Shown: positions 56,085 to 64,000 of the stretch, one piece after another
Numbering within the stretch: the stretch's first letter is position 1
Layout of the letters: each line of letters begins with the position of its first letter
Assembly (NCBI GenBank): GCA_963977135.1
Contig: CAXBNN010000001.1
Span: 558,001-622,000 of the forward strand
Reading direction: 5' to 3'
DNA: 64,000 bases
Origin: UBA2040 sp963977135
GTDB lineage: Bacteria; Bacteroidota; Bacteroidia; Flavobacteriales_D; Crocinitomicaceae
The notes under the pieces: generated by a model
What the model was told of the DNA's origin: nothing
The model's database searches: none
Seen by the model: only the letters and a program-made list of their open reading frames with translations
Made by a program: the position numbers and the translations under genes

Positions 56085-56651
56085 TCATTTGTTCATCATC
56101 CAAGATCCACCTACGCTAACAACATTTGCGAGACTCAAATACTCATTATACGTACTCTCAGAAATGCCGCCGGTAGGACAGAAAGTTATTTCAGGAAAAA
56201 CTTGTCCATACGTTTTTATCGCTGGAACTCCACCAAATAAATTGGCAGGAAAAAATTTGAAAACATTCCAGCCCATTTGAATCCCAGATATAATTTCACT
56301 TGGAGTTGAAACTCCAGGAATAAAGGGTATGCTAGAGCTTTCAAGCGCTTGAGCTAAATTTGAATTTATTCCAGGACTAACGATAAAATCTACCCCAATT
56401 TCAGTCACTTTTTTTATCTGTTCTTGATTGATTATTGTTCCAACGCCAACATCCATTTTGTCACCAAAGTTCTTTTTAATTATTGCCAATGCTTCAAAGG
56501 CTATTGGAGTGCGCAATGTGACTTCGATACAATAAATATTTTTGCTGAATAACGAATTTACTATTTCATCAATTTCATCCAATGAATTTATTGTAACAAC
56601 CGGAATCAAAGGATGCTTTTTAAGAACTGCTAGTATGTTGTTTTGAACCAT
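56085..56651 (-). CDS. eda: 2-keto-3-deoxy-6-phosphogluconate aldolase
   Basis: 188 residues from ATG at 56651; a longer frame starting with GTG at 56690 would overlap edd and has an atypical N-terminus. KDPG/KHG aldolase motifs: IEVTLRTPIAFEAL (catalytic Glu), VGVGTI, FIVSPGIN and the Schiff-base Lys in FKFFPANLFGG. Splits KDPG to pyruvate and glyceraldehyde-3-phosphate, the final Entner-Doudoroff step. It begins 13 bases after the edd stop and ends the zwf-pgl-edd-eda operon. Confidence 0.94.
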   Translation of the reverse strand: MVQNNILAVLKKHPLIPVVTINSLDEIDEIVNSLFSKNIYCIEVTLRTPIAFEALAIIKKNFGDKMDVGVGTIINQEQIKKVTEIGVDFIVSPGINSNLAQALESSSIPFIPGVSTPSEIISGIQMGWNVFKFFPANLFGGVPAIKTYGQVFPEITFCPTGGISESTYNEYLSLANVVSVGGSWMMNK

Positions 56652-56664
56652 ATTCGTTTTTGAA

Positions 56665-58464
56665 TTATAAAAAACTTGCGCCTTCTTCACTTGCGGAAAC
56701 TAATTTACGCATATTCGCGAAAAGTTCACGACCATTTCCAAAGGTTTCGCTATTGTCTTTATGCCGGGATTCACGATTGATAACAGTTGAATCCAAACAT
56801 TCTAATATTCCATTTTCTGCATCAACCCGAATGAGATCGCCGGTTTTTAATTTCGAGAGCAAACCTCCATCTCGAGCTTCTGGAACGACATGAATAGCCG
56901 CTGGCACTTTTCCTGAAGCTCCTGACATTCTTCCATCTGTAACTAACGCCACTTTAAAGCCACGTTTTTGAATAATTGTTAATGTGGGAGTGAGTTGATG
57001 AAGTTCTGGCATGCCGTTTTGTTTAGGGCCTTGGAATGGAACAACAGCTACAAAATCTTTGTCCAATTCACCTGCTTTAAAGGCTTTGATTAAATCTTCC
57101 TGCTCATTAAATACTATAGCTGGAGCCTCTATAATTAAATTTTCAGGTGCGACAGCAGAAATTTTCATTATGGAACGACCAATATTCCCTTTTAACATTC
57201 TCAATCCACCTTCTTTAGAGAAGGGCTCAGCAGCATCTCTTAAAATAGATGTATTTAAACTTTCATTTGCACCTCGGTGCCATTCGATTTTACCATCAAT
57301 CACCTTAGGTTCTTGAGTATATTTATCAAGTCCAAAACCAAGAATAGTGTTTACATCCTTATGCAGCAAATTATTGTCAATTAAGGTCTTTATAGCGAAG
57401 CCCATACCGCCTGCAGCATGGAAATGATTGACATCAGCCGCACCGTTAGGGTAAATTTTAGTTAATAGAGGAATGACTTTAGACAAATCGGAGAAATCTT
57501 CCCAATTGATAATTATTCCTGCCGCTTTCGCAATGGCTATCAAATGTATTGTGTGATTTGTTGAACCTCCTGTAGCCATAAGGCCTATTAGTCCATTCGT
57601 AATTACTTTTTCATCCATCAAAACAGCCAGAGTCGATTCGAAGCTTCTTTTAAGTGAAGTTTCAGAGAGTACTTTGACAATTTCTTCATTCAATAATCTA
57701 CGCAATTGAGTATTGGGGTTCACGAAACTTGAACCAGGTAGCTGCAAGCCCATTATCTCCATTAGCATTTGGTTGCTATTCGCTGTGCCGTAAAAAGTAC
57801 AAGTACCTGGAGAATGATAAGAATCAGATTCTCCTTTTAATAATTCTTCTCTACCTATTTTTCCTTCAGCAAAATCTTGTCGAATTCTTGATTTTTCGTC
57901 ATTACTAATACCTGTTTCCATTGGACCCCCAGGGACAAAAGCGACTGGCAAGTGTCCAAATTTCAATGAACCAATAAGTAAACCTGGTACAATTTTATCA
58001 CAAATACCTAAATTCATTACTGCGTCAAACATATTATGCGAGAGAGCAACTGCAGTCGACATAGCGATAACGTCACGACTAAATAAAGACAATTCCATAC
58101 CCGTTTGTCCTTGAGTCACCCCGTCGCACATGGCGGGAACTCCGCCAGCCACTTGAGCCACAGCATTATATTTTTTTGCATAATTACGCAATTCATCAGG
58201 GTAATGTTCAAATGTTTTATGAGCAGAAAGCATGTCGTTGTAGGCCGTTACGATTGCAAGATTTGGAATTTTATTTTCCGACAAGGCTGATTTGTCATCT
58301 GGTCCGCAACCAGCAAAAGCGTGTGCGAGATTTCCACAATGCAAGTGCGCCCTGCTAAAATCTGTATCGAATTGGGCCTTCATTTGAGACAAATAAATAG
58401 CTCGAGTATTTCTACTTCTTTCAATTATTCTTTCTGTAACTTTTTGAATATTAGGATGTATCAT
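56665..58464 (-). CDS. edd: 6-phosphogluconate dehydratase
   Basis: 599 residues of the IlvD/Edd family. Iron-sulfur cysteines are visible in NLGICDKIVPG and PGTCTFYGTANSN, with VAQVAGGVPAMCDGVTQGQT near the N-terminus and TDGRMSGASGKVPAAIHVVPE towards the C-terminus; the latter is typical of Edd rather than dihydroxy-acid dehydratase. Converts 6-phosphogluconate to KDPG. The ATGA overlap with the pgl stop shows translational coupling. Confidence 0.95.
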   Translation of the reverse strand: MIHPNIQKVTERIIERSRNTRAIYLSQMKAQFDTDFSRAHLHCGNLAHAFAGCGPDDKSALSENKIPNLAIVTAYNDMLSAHKTFEHYPDELRNYAKKYNAVAQVAGGVPAMCDGVTQGQTGMELSLFSRDVIAMSTAVALSHNMFDAVMNLGICDKIVPGLLIGSLKFGHLPVAFVPGGPMETGISNDEKSRIRQDFAEGKIGREELLKGESDSYHSPGTCTFYGTANSNQMLMEIMGLQLPGSSFVNPNTQLRRLLNEEIVKVLSETSLKRSFESTLAVLMDEKVITNGLIGLMATGGSTNHTIHLIAIAKAAGIIINWEDFSDLSKVIPLLTKIYPNGAADVNHFHAAGGMGFAIKTLIDNNLLHKDVNTILGFGLDKYTQEPKVIDGKIEWHRGANESLNTSILRDAAEPFSKEGGLRMLKGNIGRSIMKISAVAPENLIIEAPAIVFNEQEDLIKAFKAGELDKDFVAVVPFQGPKQNGMPELHQLTPTLTIIQKRGFKVALVTDGRMSGASGKVPAAIHVVPEARDGGLLSKLKTGDLIRVDAENGILECLDSTVINRESRHKDNSETFGNGRELFANMRKLVSASEEGASFL

Positions 58465-59138
58465 AGAGTTGACATGTAAATGGTTAATTCATTTTTCCCG
58501 TTTGCAAAGTGGGATATTGGCAAATTATATAAAATGGCATTTTCGTATGCTTTCATTTTTTTATCACCGACCAACATTAAAACCATATTTTTTGAATCGG
58601 TGAGCATAACCTTGTTACAACTGATTCTTTCGTTCGGATAATTTGGTGCTGAAGTATTGAAAATACCTTTAGTCGTATGAGTAATTAGGTCATTTGAAGC
58701 CTCATCATCTGGAAAAATAGAAGCTGTATGTCCATCTTCGCCCATTCCTAGTATACAAAAATCGATTCTTTCAAAAAATGGCTTGTAACTTTCATTGACG
58801 AGCCTTAAATTTTCTTCGGAATCACTACCATTTATAACCATGGGAACAACAGTTATTAAAGATTTCCCTGATTTATTCAATGCTGTTTCAATGTTATGTT
58901 GATTGTTGAATTCGCTTTCATAGGGAACAAATCGTTCATCAACCAAACCAATTTTTACTTTTTTTGGATCTAAATTATTTTCACCAATAAGAGAATATAA
59001 ATCCAATGGAGTCGAACCGCCAGAGAGCAAAAGATGTGCAGAGCCATATTCAATAATAGCTTGATTAATCCAACTAATAATATCAGATGAGAGCTGCTTT
59101 TCTAACTCAGATTTGGTTTTAAATTTTTTCATTTTCAT
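58461..59138 (-). CDS. pgl: 6-phosphogluconolactonase (DevB type)
   Basis: 225 residues. HLLLSGGSTPLDLYSLI, KIGLVDERFVPYES and ILGMGEDGHTASIFPDDEA are the DevB/Pgl signatures. Hydrolyses 6-phosphogluconolactone. Two starts are possible (59138 or ATG at 59132). It overlaps zwf by 20 bases with the longer start and edd by 4. Confidence 0.94.
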   Translation of the reverse strand: MKMKKFKTKSELEKQLSSDIISWINQAIIEYGSAHLLLSGGSTPLDLYSLIGENNLDPKKVKIGLVDERFVPYESEFNNQHNIETALNKSGKSLITVVPMVINGSDSEENLRLVNESYKPFFERIDFCILGMGEDGHTASIFPDDEASNDLITHTTKGIFNTSAPNYPNERISCNKVMLTDSKNMVLMLVGDKKMKAYENAILYNLPISHFANGKNELTIYMSTL

Positions 59139-60606
59139 TTTGAAAAGATTTTGACCATTTGTGTCCTTCGTCCATTATTTTATCTCCAGGGCCCCAGGAT
59201 CCAGCTTGGTACAATACGTTTTCCATTTTGGTTTTTTCCCAAGCGTGTACGATGGATTCTATCCATATCCAAGCTGCTTCTAACTCAGTTTGGTGCATAA
59301 AGAGTGTTTGCTCACCTCTGAAAACATCAATTAATAATCGCTCATAGGCCTCAGGAAATCTTTCTTTAAAGGAATCCATATAGTCTAATTTTAAACTAAT
59401 CGGTTGATACCGATATCCACCTGGTCCGGGAATCTTTGTCATTTGGACCAACTCAATGCGTTCTTCAGGTTGAAGCCTTATTACTAATTTATTACCAGGT
59501 ATTTCACCTTGAGAAGGAAAAACATTGTGCCGAACAGATTTGAAATTGATGATTATTTCAGAGTACCTTTTAGTCAATCTTTTTCCTGTTCTTAAATAAA
59601 ATGGTGTACCCTTCCATCTCCAATTGTCAATATATGCTTTTATTGCAACAAATGTTTCTGTTTTGGACTCGTAATTGCTAATGTCTTCTAAATATGAATT
59701 TACTAATTCATCCTTAACTTTTCCTCTAGTATATTGTCCTTTAACAGTGTTTGTGAGTACTGTTTTTTCATCAAATAACTGCAGGGAATTCAGAACTTTC
59801 AGTTTTTCATTTCTTACAAAGTTGGCTTCGAGTTTTGTCGGGGGCTCCATGGCAATTAAACACAAAAGCTGAAGTAAGTGATTTTGCACCATGTCGAGTA
59901 AAGCACCACTTTTGTCATAATAATCACCTCGCTTTTCAACTCCTAGACTTTCAGCAACTGTTATCTGAACCGAATCAATATCTTCTGAGCTCCACGAATG
60001 CTCAAATAAATGATTTGCAAAACGCAATACCATTAGATTTTGCACGGTTTCTTTTCCTAAATAGTGATCTATTCGATAAATCTGTCTTTCTGTAAAAGCT
60101 AGGCTAATTTGCTCATGAATTTCTTTTGAAGTTCGTAAACTGGTTCCCAAGGGTTTTTCAAGAACTACCTTACTTTTTTCATTAACTAAGTTACTTGCTT
60201 GAAGTAATTCGCATATCTGACCAAAAGCAGAGGAAGGTGTGGAAAGATAAAAAACGTTCTGACGAGATTTAGTTTTTTCTAGTTCGGTTTTTAACCCTTT
60301 ATATCCTTCTAATGTTGGTTTTGAAACTTCTTGAATTATTAATCTCTTTTCAAACTCTGCGAATTTTTTCGAATCTATTTTGTAATCGACAGAATCTTTA
60401 ATAAAAGTGCGTATACTTTTATGTATTTCGTCAATTTTTTCAGGAGACCTGGTAACACAAAAGACAGTAAAATCCATTGACAATTGTTTGTCAACATAAC
60501 GATGAAAAAGAGCAGGGTAAATTTTTCGTAACGCTAAATCACCATCGCCACCAAAAACTACTAAATTGAAAGGTTCAATTTTTTTTGTCCTTACTTTATC
60601 TGACAT
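59119..60606 (-). CDS. zwf: Glucose-6-phosphate 1-dehydrogenase
   Basis: 495 residues. NAD(P)-binding FGGDGDLALRKIYPALF and the active-site motif RIDHYLGKETVQNLMVLRFAN are present, with the substrate-binding VLEKPLGTSL. Oxidises glucose-6-phosphate. First gene of the operon, with operator C 35 bases upstream of its ATG. No gnd is linked, so the operon channels carbon into the Entner-Doudoroff route rather than the oxidative pentose phosphate pathway. Confidence 0.95.
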   Translation of the reverse strand: MSDKVRTKKIEPFNLVVFGGDGDLALRKIYPALFHRYVDKQLSMDFTVFCVTRSPEKIDEIHKSIRTFIKDSVDYKIDSKKFAEFEKRLIIQEVSKPTLEGYKGLKTELEKTKSRQNVFYLSTPSSAFGQICELLQASNLVNEKSKVVLEKPLGTSLRTSKEIHEQISLAFTERQIYRIDHYLGKETVQNLMVLRFANHLFEHSWSSEDIDSVQITVAESLGVEKRGDYYDKSGALLDMVQNHLLQLLCLIAMEPPTKLEANFVRNEKLKVLNSLQLFDEKTVLTNTVKGQYTRGKVKDELVNSYLEDISNYESKTETFVAIKAYIDNWRWKGTPFYLRTGKRLTKRYSEIIINFKSVRHNVFPSQGEIPGNKLVIRLQPEERIELVQMTKIPGPGGYRYQPISLKLDYMDSFKERFPEAYERLLIDVFRGEQTLFMHQTELEAAWIWIESIVHAWEKTKMENVLYQAGSWGPGDKIMDEGHKWSKSFQNENEKI

Positions 60607-60640
60607 AATAAATCATTATAGAGTTCGAATATACATACTT

Positions 60641-60659
60641 TTTGTACAAAATACAATAA
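60641..60659. promoter_or_regulatory. Operator C, upstream of zwf
   Basis: On the minus strand, TTATTGTATTTTGTACAA (60642-60659) is identical to the first 18 bases of operators A and B; only the outer right edge differs. It ends 35 bases before the zwf ATG. A minus-strand TATATTCG near 60623-60630 (one mismatch to TAnnTTTG) may be the -7 box. Confidence 0.75.
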
Positions 60660-60737
60660 GTCTGTGAGTACAAATTATTAACATATCATGTTTTATTCAA
60701 CATAATTTCTATCAATAATACAGTTAATCTATAAATA

Positions 60738-63311
60738 TTATAAGAAAAATGGTGGTTTTTGAAAACGAATTTTAGCATCCTGAAACATGGATGCTTTTGC
60801 ATTCATTTGAAAAGAGAAAAATTTCACTTGGGCAATAGGTGTCCAGTTGAAACTTAGTTGCCAACAGTGCATGTCTCTGACCAAAGCTAGCTGGGTGTAG
60901 GTTATTTTAGCTGTTTCAAAATCGAATGAACTATTGCCCGACAGCTTCCAACGTTTTGTAAAACTCACGTCACCATCTAATCTTAGCGTTTGCACTATGT
61001 TTGATCGTTCTCGGTTTCCAATGCTTCTAAATTGATTTATGTTCCAGGTCACGTTATGAGAGAAAGTTGCTTTCCATGGAATTTCGAAACTCACCATTTG
61101 CTCAGGATGCAAAAGGAAATATTGATAATCAGAATTCCAGTTTTCCTCCATTTTATCTTTTACATCCTGTAGTTTTGCTAGACTCTTTTTTGAGGTAAGT
61201 GTGAAGCCTGTTGAAAAAGTAGAATTTAAAAAGCGACCTAGTTTACCTCGTTCGTTGATGGCGAACTCTTTCACTTTTGCTCCGGTAGAGTCATTCCAAT
61301 TGTATGGACTATAAACTCCACTCGCTTGGAAATTCAATGCTTGAAGCGGGCTTATTCTTATATTCCAATTGAAATCTGACAATTTCATCGTGTCCTTCAA
61401 TCTGTCGTAGTTTCCTGAAATCGAAAAGTTATCAATCAGCTTAATTTTTTTGAATCCTGTAACCGTATCTCGAGCAGATTTTTGTTTCAACTCGAATGTA
61501 TTGTTCATAGAGAAGGTTATAAGGCTTTGGTCATTGGTTGCGCCACTTGCGTAAACACTTTGCTCAAAACGAGAATAGTTGAGAGGATTGGATGCATTGA
61601 CAACATTCAATGTTTGATTTGGGTTCAAATTCGGGATATAAGTATACCCAATTGTAGGAGTGAAAACATGGCGTAGCAATGATTTTTTCTTACCAATGAA
61701 CTTATAATATGAGTAAAGAACTGTCGTGGCATTTACTGTAAAATTAAAATACTGCGCCATTCCAGTTTGTTTCAACAGATCCGTACGGACCGAATATTGG
61801 GTTACGCCAGTTGTATCCGTAGAATCGTTGAATTTCTCTACAGTTTGAAAATTCAAATCATTTCGATAGGTGATGGAAGGATTTATTTTTAAAGTGTTTT
61901 TAAAAAAACCAGCGGTTGTTTTAGCTGTTGCTCGCTGTGAAATTCCGTTTTTGAAACCTTGGCCAATTCGCGCAAGATCGAATTGTTGAAGAAGCGTATC
62001 GCCAAATGTGGATTGATTCTTTCCTTCCATATCATATGTTAAACCAAAACGAGCAACCACTTGCCTCCATCCTTGGGAACCCGAAACCAATCTTTTCAAG
62101 GGGAAGATCTGCGTCATATTTAGATTGACCGTTGGACTGTTCAGTTCTATAGTTTTGTTTACAGAGCTTTGTCTTGCCGTTAATTTAATACCAGTTCGTA
62201 TTGGCAGATTAGGTAATGATTTATCCAAAGCGATATCTGAATTGAAAGTATTATTCAAATATTGATTGTTTACCGGGTCAAGGTTAAACTGCGGATTATT
62301 GATTGAATAAAAATTCACATTAGATCTGAATTGCAAATAAGGATTTGATTTCGCGTCTTTTTGGTGCGACCATAGGAATTTAATATTGGTCTTGGCCGTT
62401 TTTGAAGGGAAACCATCTCGGAAACGATCGTACCCAAGCGCAATGCTGCCGCGAAACTTGTATTTAGAATAATAGTCGGTAACATTCCCAATTCCAAAAG
62501 ATCCGCGAGAATACAGAGTTCCGTACACTGTGGTTTGAATTTTGTCGTTGATTGGGATGTAATAACCCAGTTGATCGAATCCAAAACCATAATTGGAGCT
62601 AGGGATTATTTGCGGGAAAATAAAACCGTTCAACTTATTTTTTTGTTGCGGAATTATTATAAAAGGTAAAGCTAAAAAAGTTGGGACTCCTTTTATCCAT
62701 AAATTCATCGGTCCTGAAACAATTCGTTTCTCAGGAATTAAGATTGCTTTCGATAATTGAAAATGATAATGTGGTTCCTCTAAGTCACAAGTCGTAAATC
62801 GTCCTTTTCGGAAATGGATTTCTTCATTTGCTTGACGTTTCGCCACTTCCATGTAGAGGAAGTTTTCGTCCTGTTGAGTCATAACCTCTTGAATGTAACC
62901 TTTTTCTGTCTCGAAATTATAACGTATACTGGAGGCCGTCATTTTTTCGGCGCCATCATCAAATTCTGGTTTTCCTTCTTTGTTGCCAAGTGAATCAATG
63001 AGGTAGGTAGTTAAAACTTCGTTTTTGTCTAGATCTAATTGAATATAACCTGCATTCATAGTAATGTCGCCATATACAATCTTTGCATTTCTGTACATGT
63101 GGACTTTTTTGTTCTTCAAATCCATGTAAATAGAATCTGCAGAAGCATAGTCAACAATTTCTTCAAAAGACTTGTCCACAAGGTAAATAGTGTCTTTTTT
63201 TATTTTATCTTGACTGAACAAAACAAAATTAAAAGACATTATGAACAATATGCCGAAGAAAAATCGAAATATGGAATGCTTTTTGGTTATCAAACAATTG
63301 TAAATTTGCAC
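60738..63311 (-). CDS. LptD-like outer-membrane LPS assembly protein
   Basis: 857 residues. After a signal peptide (SIFRFFFGILFIMSFNFVLF) is an OstA/LptA-like jelly-roll part (about 45-190; SADSIYMDLKNKKVHMYRNA, GDITMNAGYIQLDLDKNEV) followed by a large C-terminal beta-barrel (LPFIIIPQQKNKLNGFIFP ...). This matches LptD, which inserts LPS in the outer leaflet. The frame opens at GTG 63311; TTG at 63293 is an alternative and gives a compact signal peptide. It is divergent from an amidase. Confidence 0.86.
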   Translation of the reverse strand: MQIYNCLITKKHSIFRFFFGILFIMSFNFVLFSQDKIKKDTIYLVDKSFEEIVDYASADSIYMDLKNKKVHMYRNAKIVYGDITMNAGYIQLDLDKNEVLTTYLIDSLGNKEGKPEFDDGAEKMTASSIRYNFETEKGYIQEVMTQQDENFLYMEVAKRQANEEIHFRKGRFTTCDLEEPHYHFQLSKAILIPEKRIVSGPMNLWIKGVPTFLALPFIIIPQQKNKLNGFIFPQIIPSSNYGFGFDQLGYYIPINDKIQTTVYGTLYSRGSFGIGNVTDYYSKYKFRGSIALGYDRFRDGFPSKTAKTNIKFLWSHQKDAKSNPYLQFRSNVNFYSINNPQFNLDPVNNQYLNNTFNSDIALDKSLPNLPIRTGIKLTARQSSVNKTIELNSPTVNLNMTQIFPLKRLVSGSQGWRQVVARFGLTYDMEGKNQSTFGDTLLQQFDLARIGQGFKNGISQRATAKTTAGFFKNTLKINPSITYRNDLNFQTVEKFNDSTDTTGVTQYSVRTDLLKQTGMAQYFNFTVNATTVLYSYYKFIGKKKSLLRHVFTPTIGYTYIPNLNPNQTLNVVNASNPLNYSRFEQSVYASGATNDQSLITFSMNNTFELKQKSARDTVTGFKKIKLIDNFSISGNYDRLKDTMKLSDFNWNIRISPLQALNFQASGVYSPYNWNDSTGAKVKEFAINERGKLGRFLNSTFSTGFTLTSKKSLAKLQDVKDKMEENWNSDYQYFLLHPEQMVSFEIPWKATFSHNVTWNINQFRSIGNRERSNIVQTLRLDGDVSFTKRWKLSGNSSFDFETAKITYTQLALVRDMHCWQLSFNWTPIAQVKFFSFQMNAKASMFQDAKIRFQKPPFFL
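63301..63308 (+). promoter_or_regulatory. -7 promoter box (TAAATTTG) for the amidase gene
   Basis: Fits TAnnTTTG and lies about 60 bases before the amidase ATG, in the divergent intergenic region. It overlaps the first codon region of the longest lptD frame. Confidence 0.45.
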
Positions 63312-63332
63312 GAATCTTGTTAAAACGTTTGC

Positions 63333-63352
63333 AAAGCTAAAAAATTAGCTTT
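63333..63352. other. Hairpin in the amidase leader
   Basis: AAAGCTAA-AAAA-TTAGCTTT is a perfect 8-base stem with a 4-base loop between the candidate promoter box and the amidase ATG at 63368. No long T run follows, so it is not a clear terminator; it could stabilise the 5' leader. Confidence 0.45.
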
Positions 63353-63367
63353 CTCAAAATAATAAAA

Positions 63368-64000
63368 ATGAACTCAAAAAGAATACAAATCCTTTCCATC
63401 TTCCTCTTGGGCATTTTTCTTGCTTCCAATTTTCATGCCCAAGGTTCAGGAAATATGCTATCTGCAATTAAAACAGTAGTTATCGATCCAGGTCATGGAG
63501 GCAAGGATCCAGGCTGTCTTGGCTCGAGTACTCAGGAAAAAATAGTTTGTCTAGCAATGGCTTTAAAATTGGGTGATATGATAAAAAAGAACTACCCAGA
63601 CATAAAGGTAGTTTACACGAGAGATAAGGATGTTTTCGTTGAATTGGACGATAGAGCAAAAATTGCAAATAAAAACAATGCTGACCTTTTTATCTGTATC
63701 CACGCAAACGCGGCAAGCGCTTCAGCAGTGGGTACGGAAACCTATGTTTTAGGATTGCATAGAACAGAATCTCAACAAAAAATTGCCGAACGTGAAAACT
63801 CTGCAATCTATTTAGAGGATGATAAAGGAGAGAAATATAAAGATTTCGATTTATCTCCGGATGCCATAATTGCCCGCCAAATTCAATTGTCAGTGTTTTT
63901 GGATCAATCAATTTCGTTTGCAACCAAATTGCAAACTGAATTTAAATCCATTGGTCGATACGACAGAGGTGTTAAACAAGCAGGATTTATCGTTTTGTAC
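63368..64000 (+). CDS. N-acetylmuramoyl-L-alanine amidase (Amidase_3), cut by window end
   Basis: 211 codons visible. Signal peptide (1-25, ending NFHAQ) then the Amidase_3 zinc-hydrolase fold: H43 in DPGHGGKDPG, E57 in STQEKIVC and H112 in ICIHANA. It removes the peptide stem from peptidoglycan in the periplasm (AmiC-like). The C-terminus lies beyond the window. Divergent from lptD, so two envelope genes share this intergenic region. Confidence 0.93.
   Translation, partial: MNSKRIQILSIFLLGIFLASNFHAQGSGNMLSAIKTVVIDPGHGGKDPGCLGSSTQEKIVCLAMALKLGDMIKKNYPDIKVVYTRDKDVFVELDDRAKIANKNNADLFICIHANAASASAVGTETYVLGLHRTESQQKIAERENSAIYLEDDKGEKYKDFDLSPDAIIARQIQLSVFLDQSISFATKLQTEFKSIGRYDRGVKQAGFIVLY

Overview
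The window is low-GC, densely packed chromosomal DNA from a member of the Bacteroidota, most likely Flavobacteriales (inference). The signs are type IX secretion (T9SS) C-terminal sorting tails, lipoboxes ending in Cys, S46 dipeptidyl-peptidases, a GH92 mannosidase, DUF5606, LuxC-type acyl-CoA reductase beside a ferredoxin, TAnnTTTG-type -7 promoter boxes, and an almost complete lack of Shine-Dalgarno sequences. No phage, IS element or CRISPR array is visible.

Layout. 1-5005: a truncated HtrA/DegP protease diverges from a tight dapF-hypothetical-GNAT-mltG run, followed by glycosylasparaginase and, 1 base later, a GH2 beta-mannosidase (to 7493). 7.6-9.8 kb: a SpoIIE-type phosphatase, a MarR regulator and a 41-residue ORF. 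9.9-18.1 kb (minus): a methyltransferase, a dihydroorotase-like protein without its metal ligands, a BatA/vWA protein, two GT4 glycosyltransferases, LptF/G and a START-like protein. 18-32 kb: a methyltransferase-like membrane protein, tRNA-Met(CAU) with a partial duplicate of its 3' third, PepF, DUF5606, two subtilases, transaldolase, SRP RNA, ferredoxin, LuxC, MarC and a T9SS cargo. 32-43.7 kb (minus): an S46 peptidase, GH92/ROK/HD genes, a propeller lipoprotein, two LpxL-like acyltransferases flanking rarA, and YqgE/AlgH.

43.8-60.7 kb is the most interesting part: a beta-glucan (laminarin-like) catabolic region. It holds a GH3 glucosidase with a Nudix-fold NrtR-like regulator, a T9SS protein made of three glycan-binding-type modules, a GH16 laminarinase pseudogene, a five-gene operon (GH158-like glycosidase, two outer-membrane barrels, a surface lipoprotein, a CBM9-type protein), and the complete Entner-Doudoroff operon zwf-pgl-edd-eda. 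An inverted repeat, TATTGTA-N5-TACAATA, lies 35-43 bp before the start codon of each of these four transcription units. A weaker copy lies 51 bp before the distant transaldolase gene. The simplest reading is one Nudix-type regulator controlling extracellular glucan breakdown, uptake and intracellular glucose-6-phosphate catabolism. No SusC/SusD pair is in the locus.

60.7-64 kb: an LptD-like outer-membrane protein diverges from an N-acetylmuramoyl-L-alanine amidase cut by the window end.
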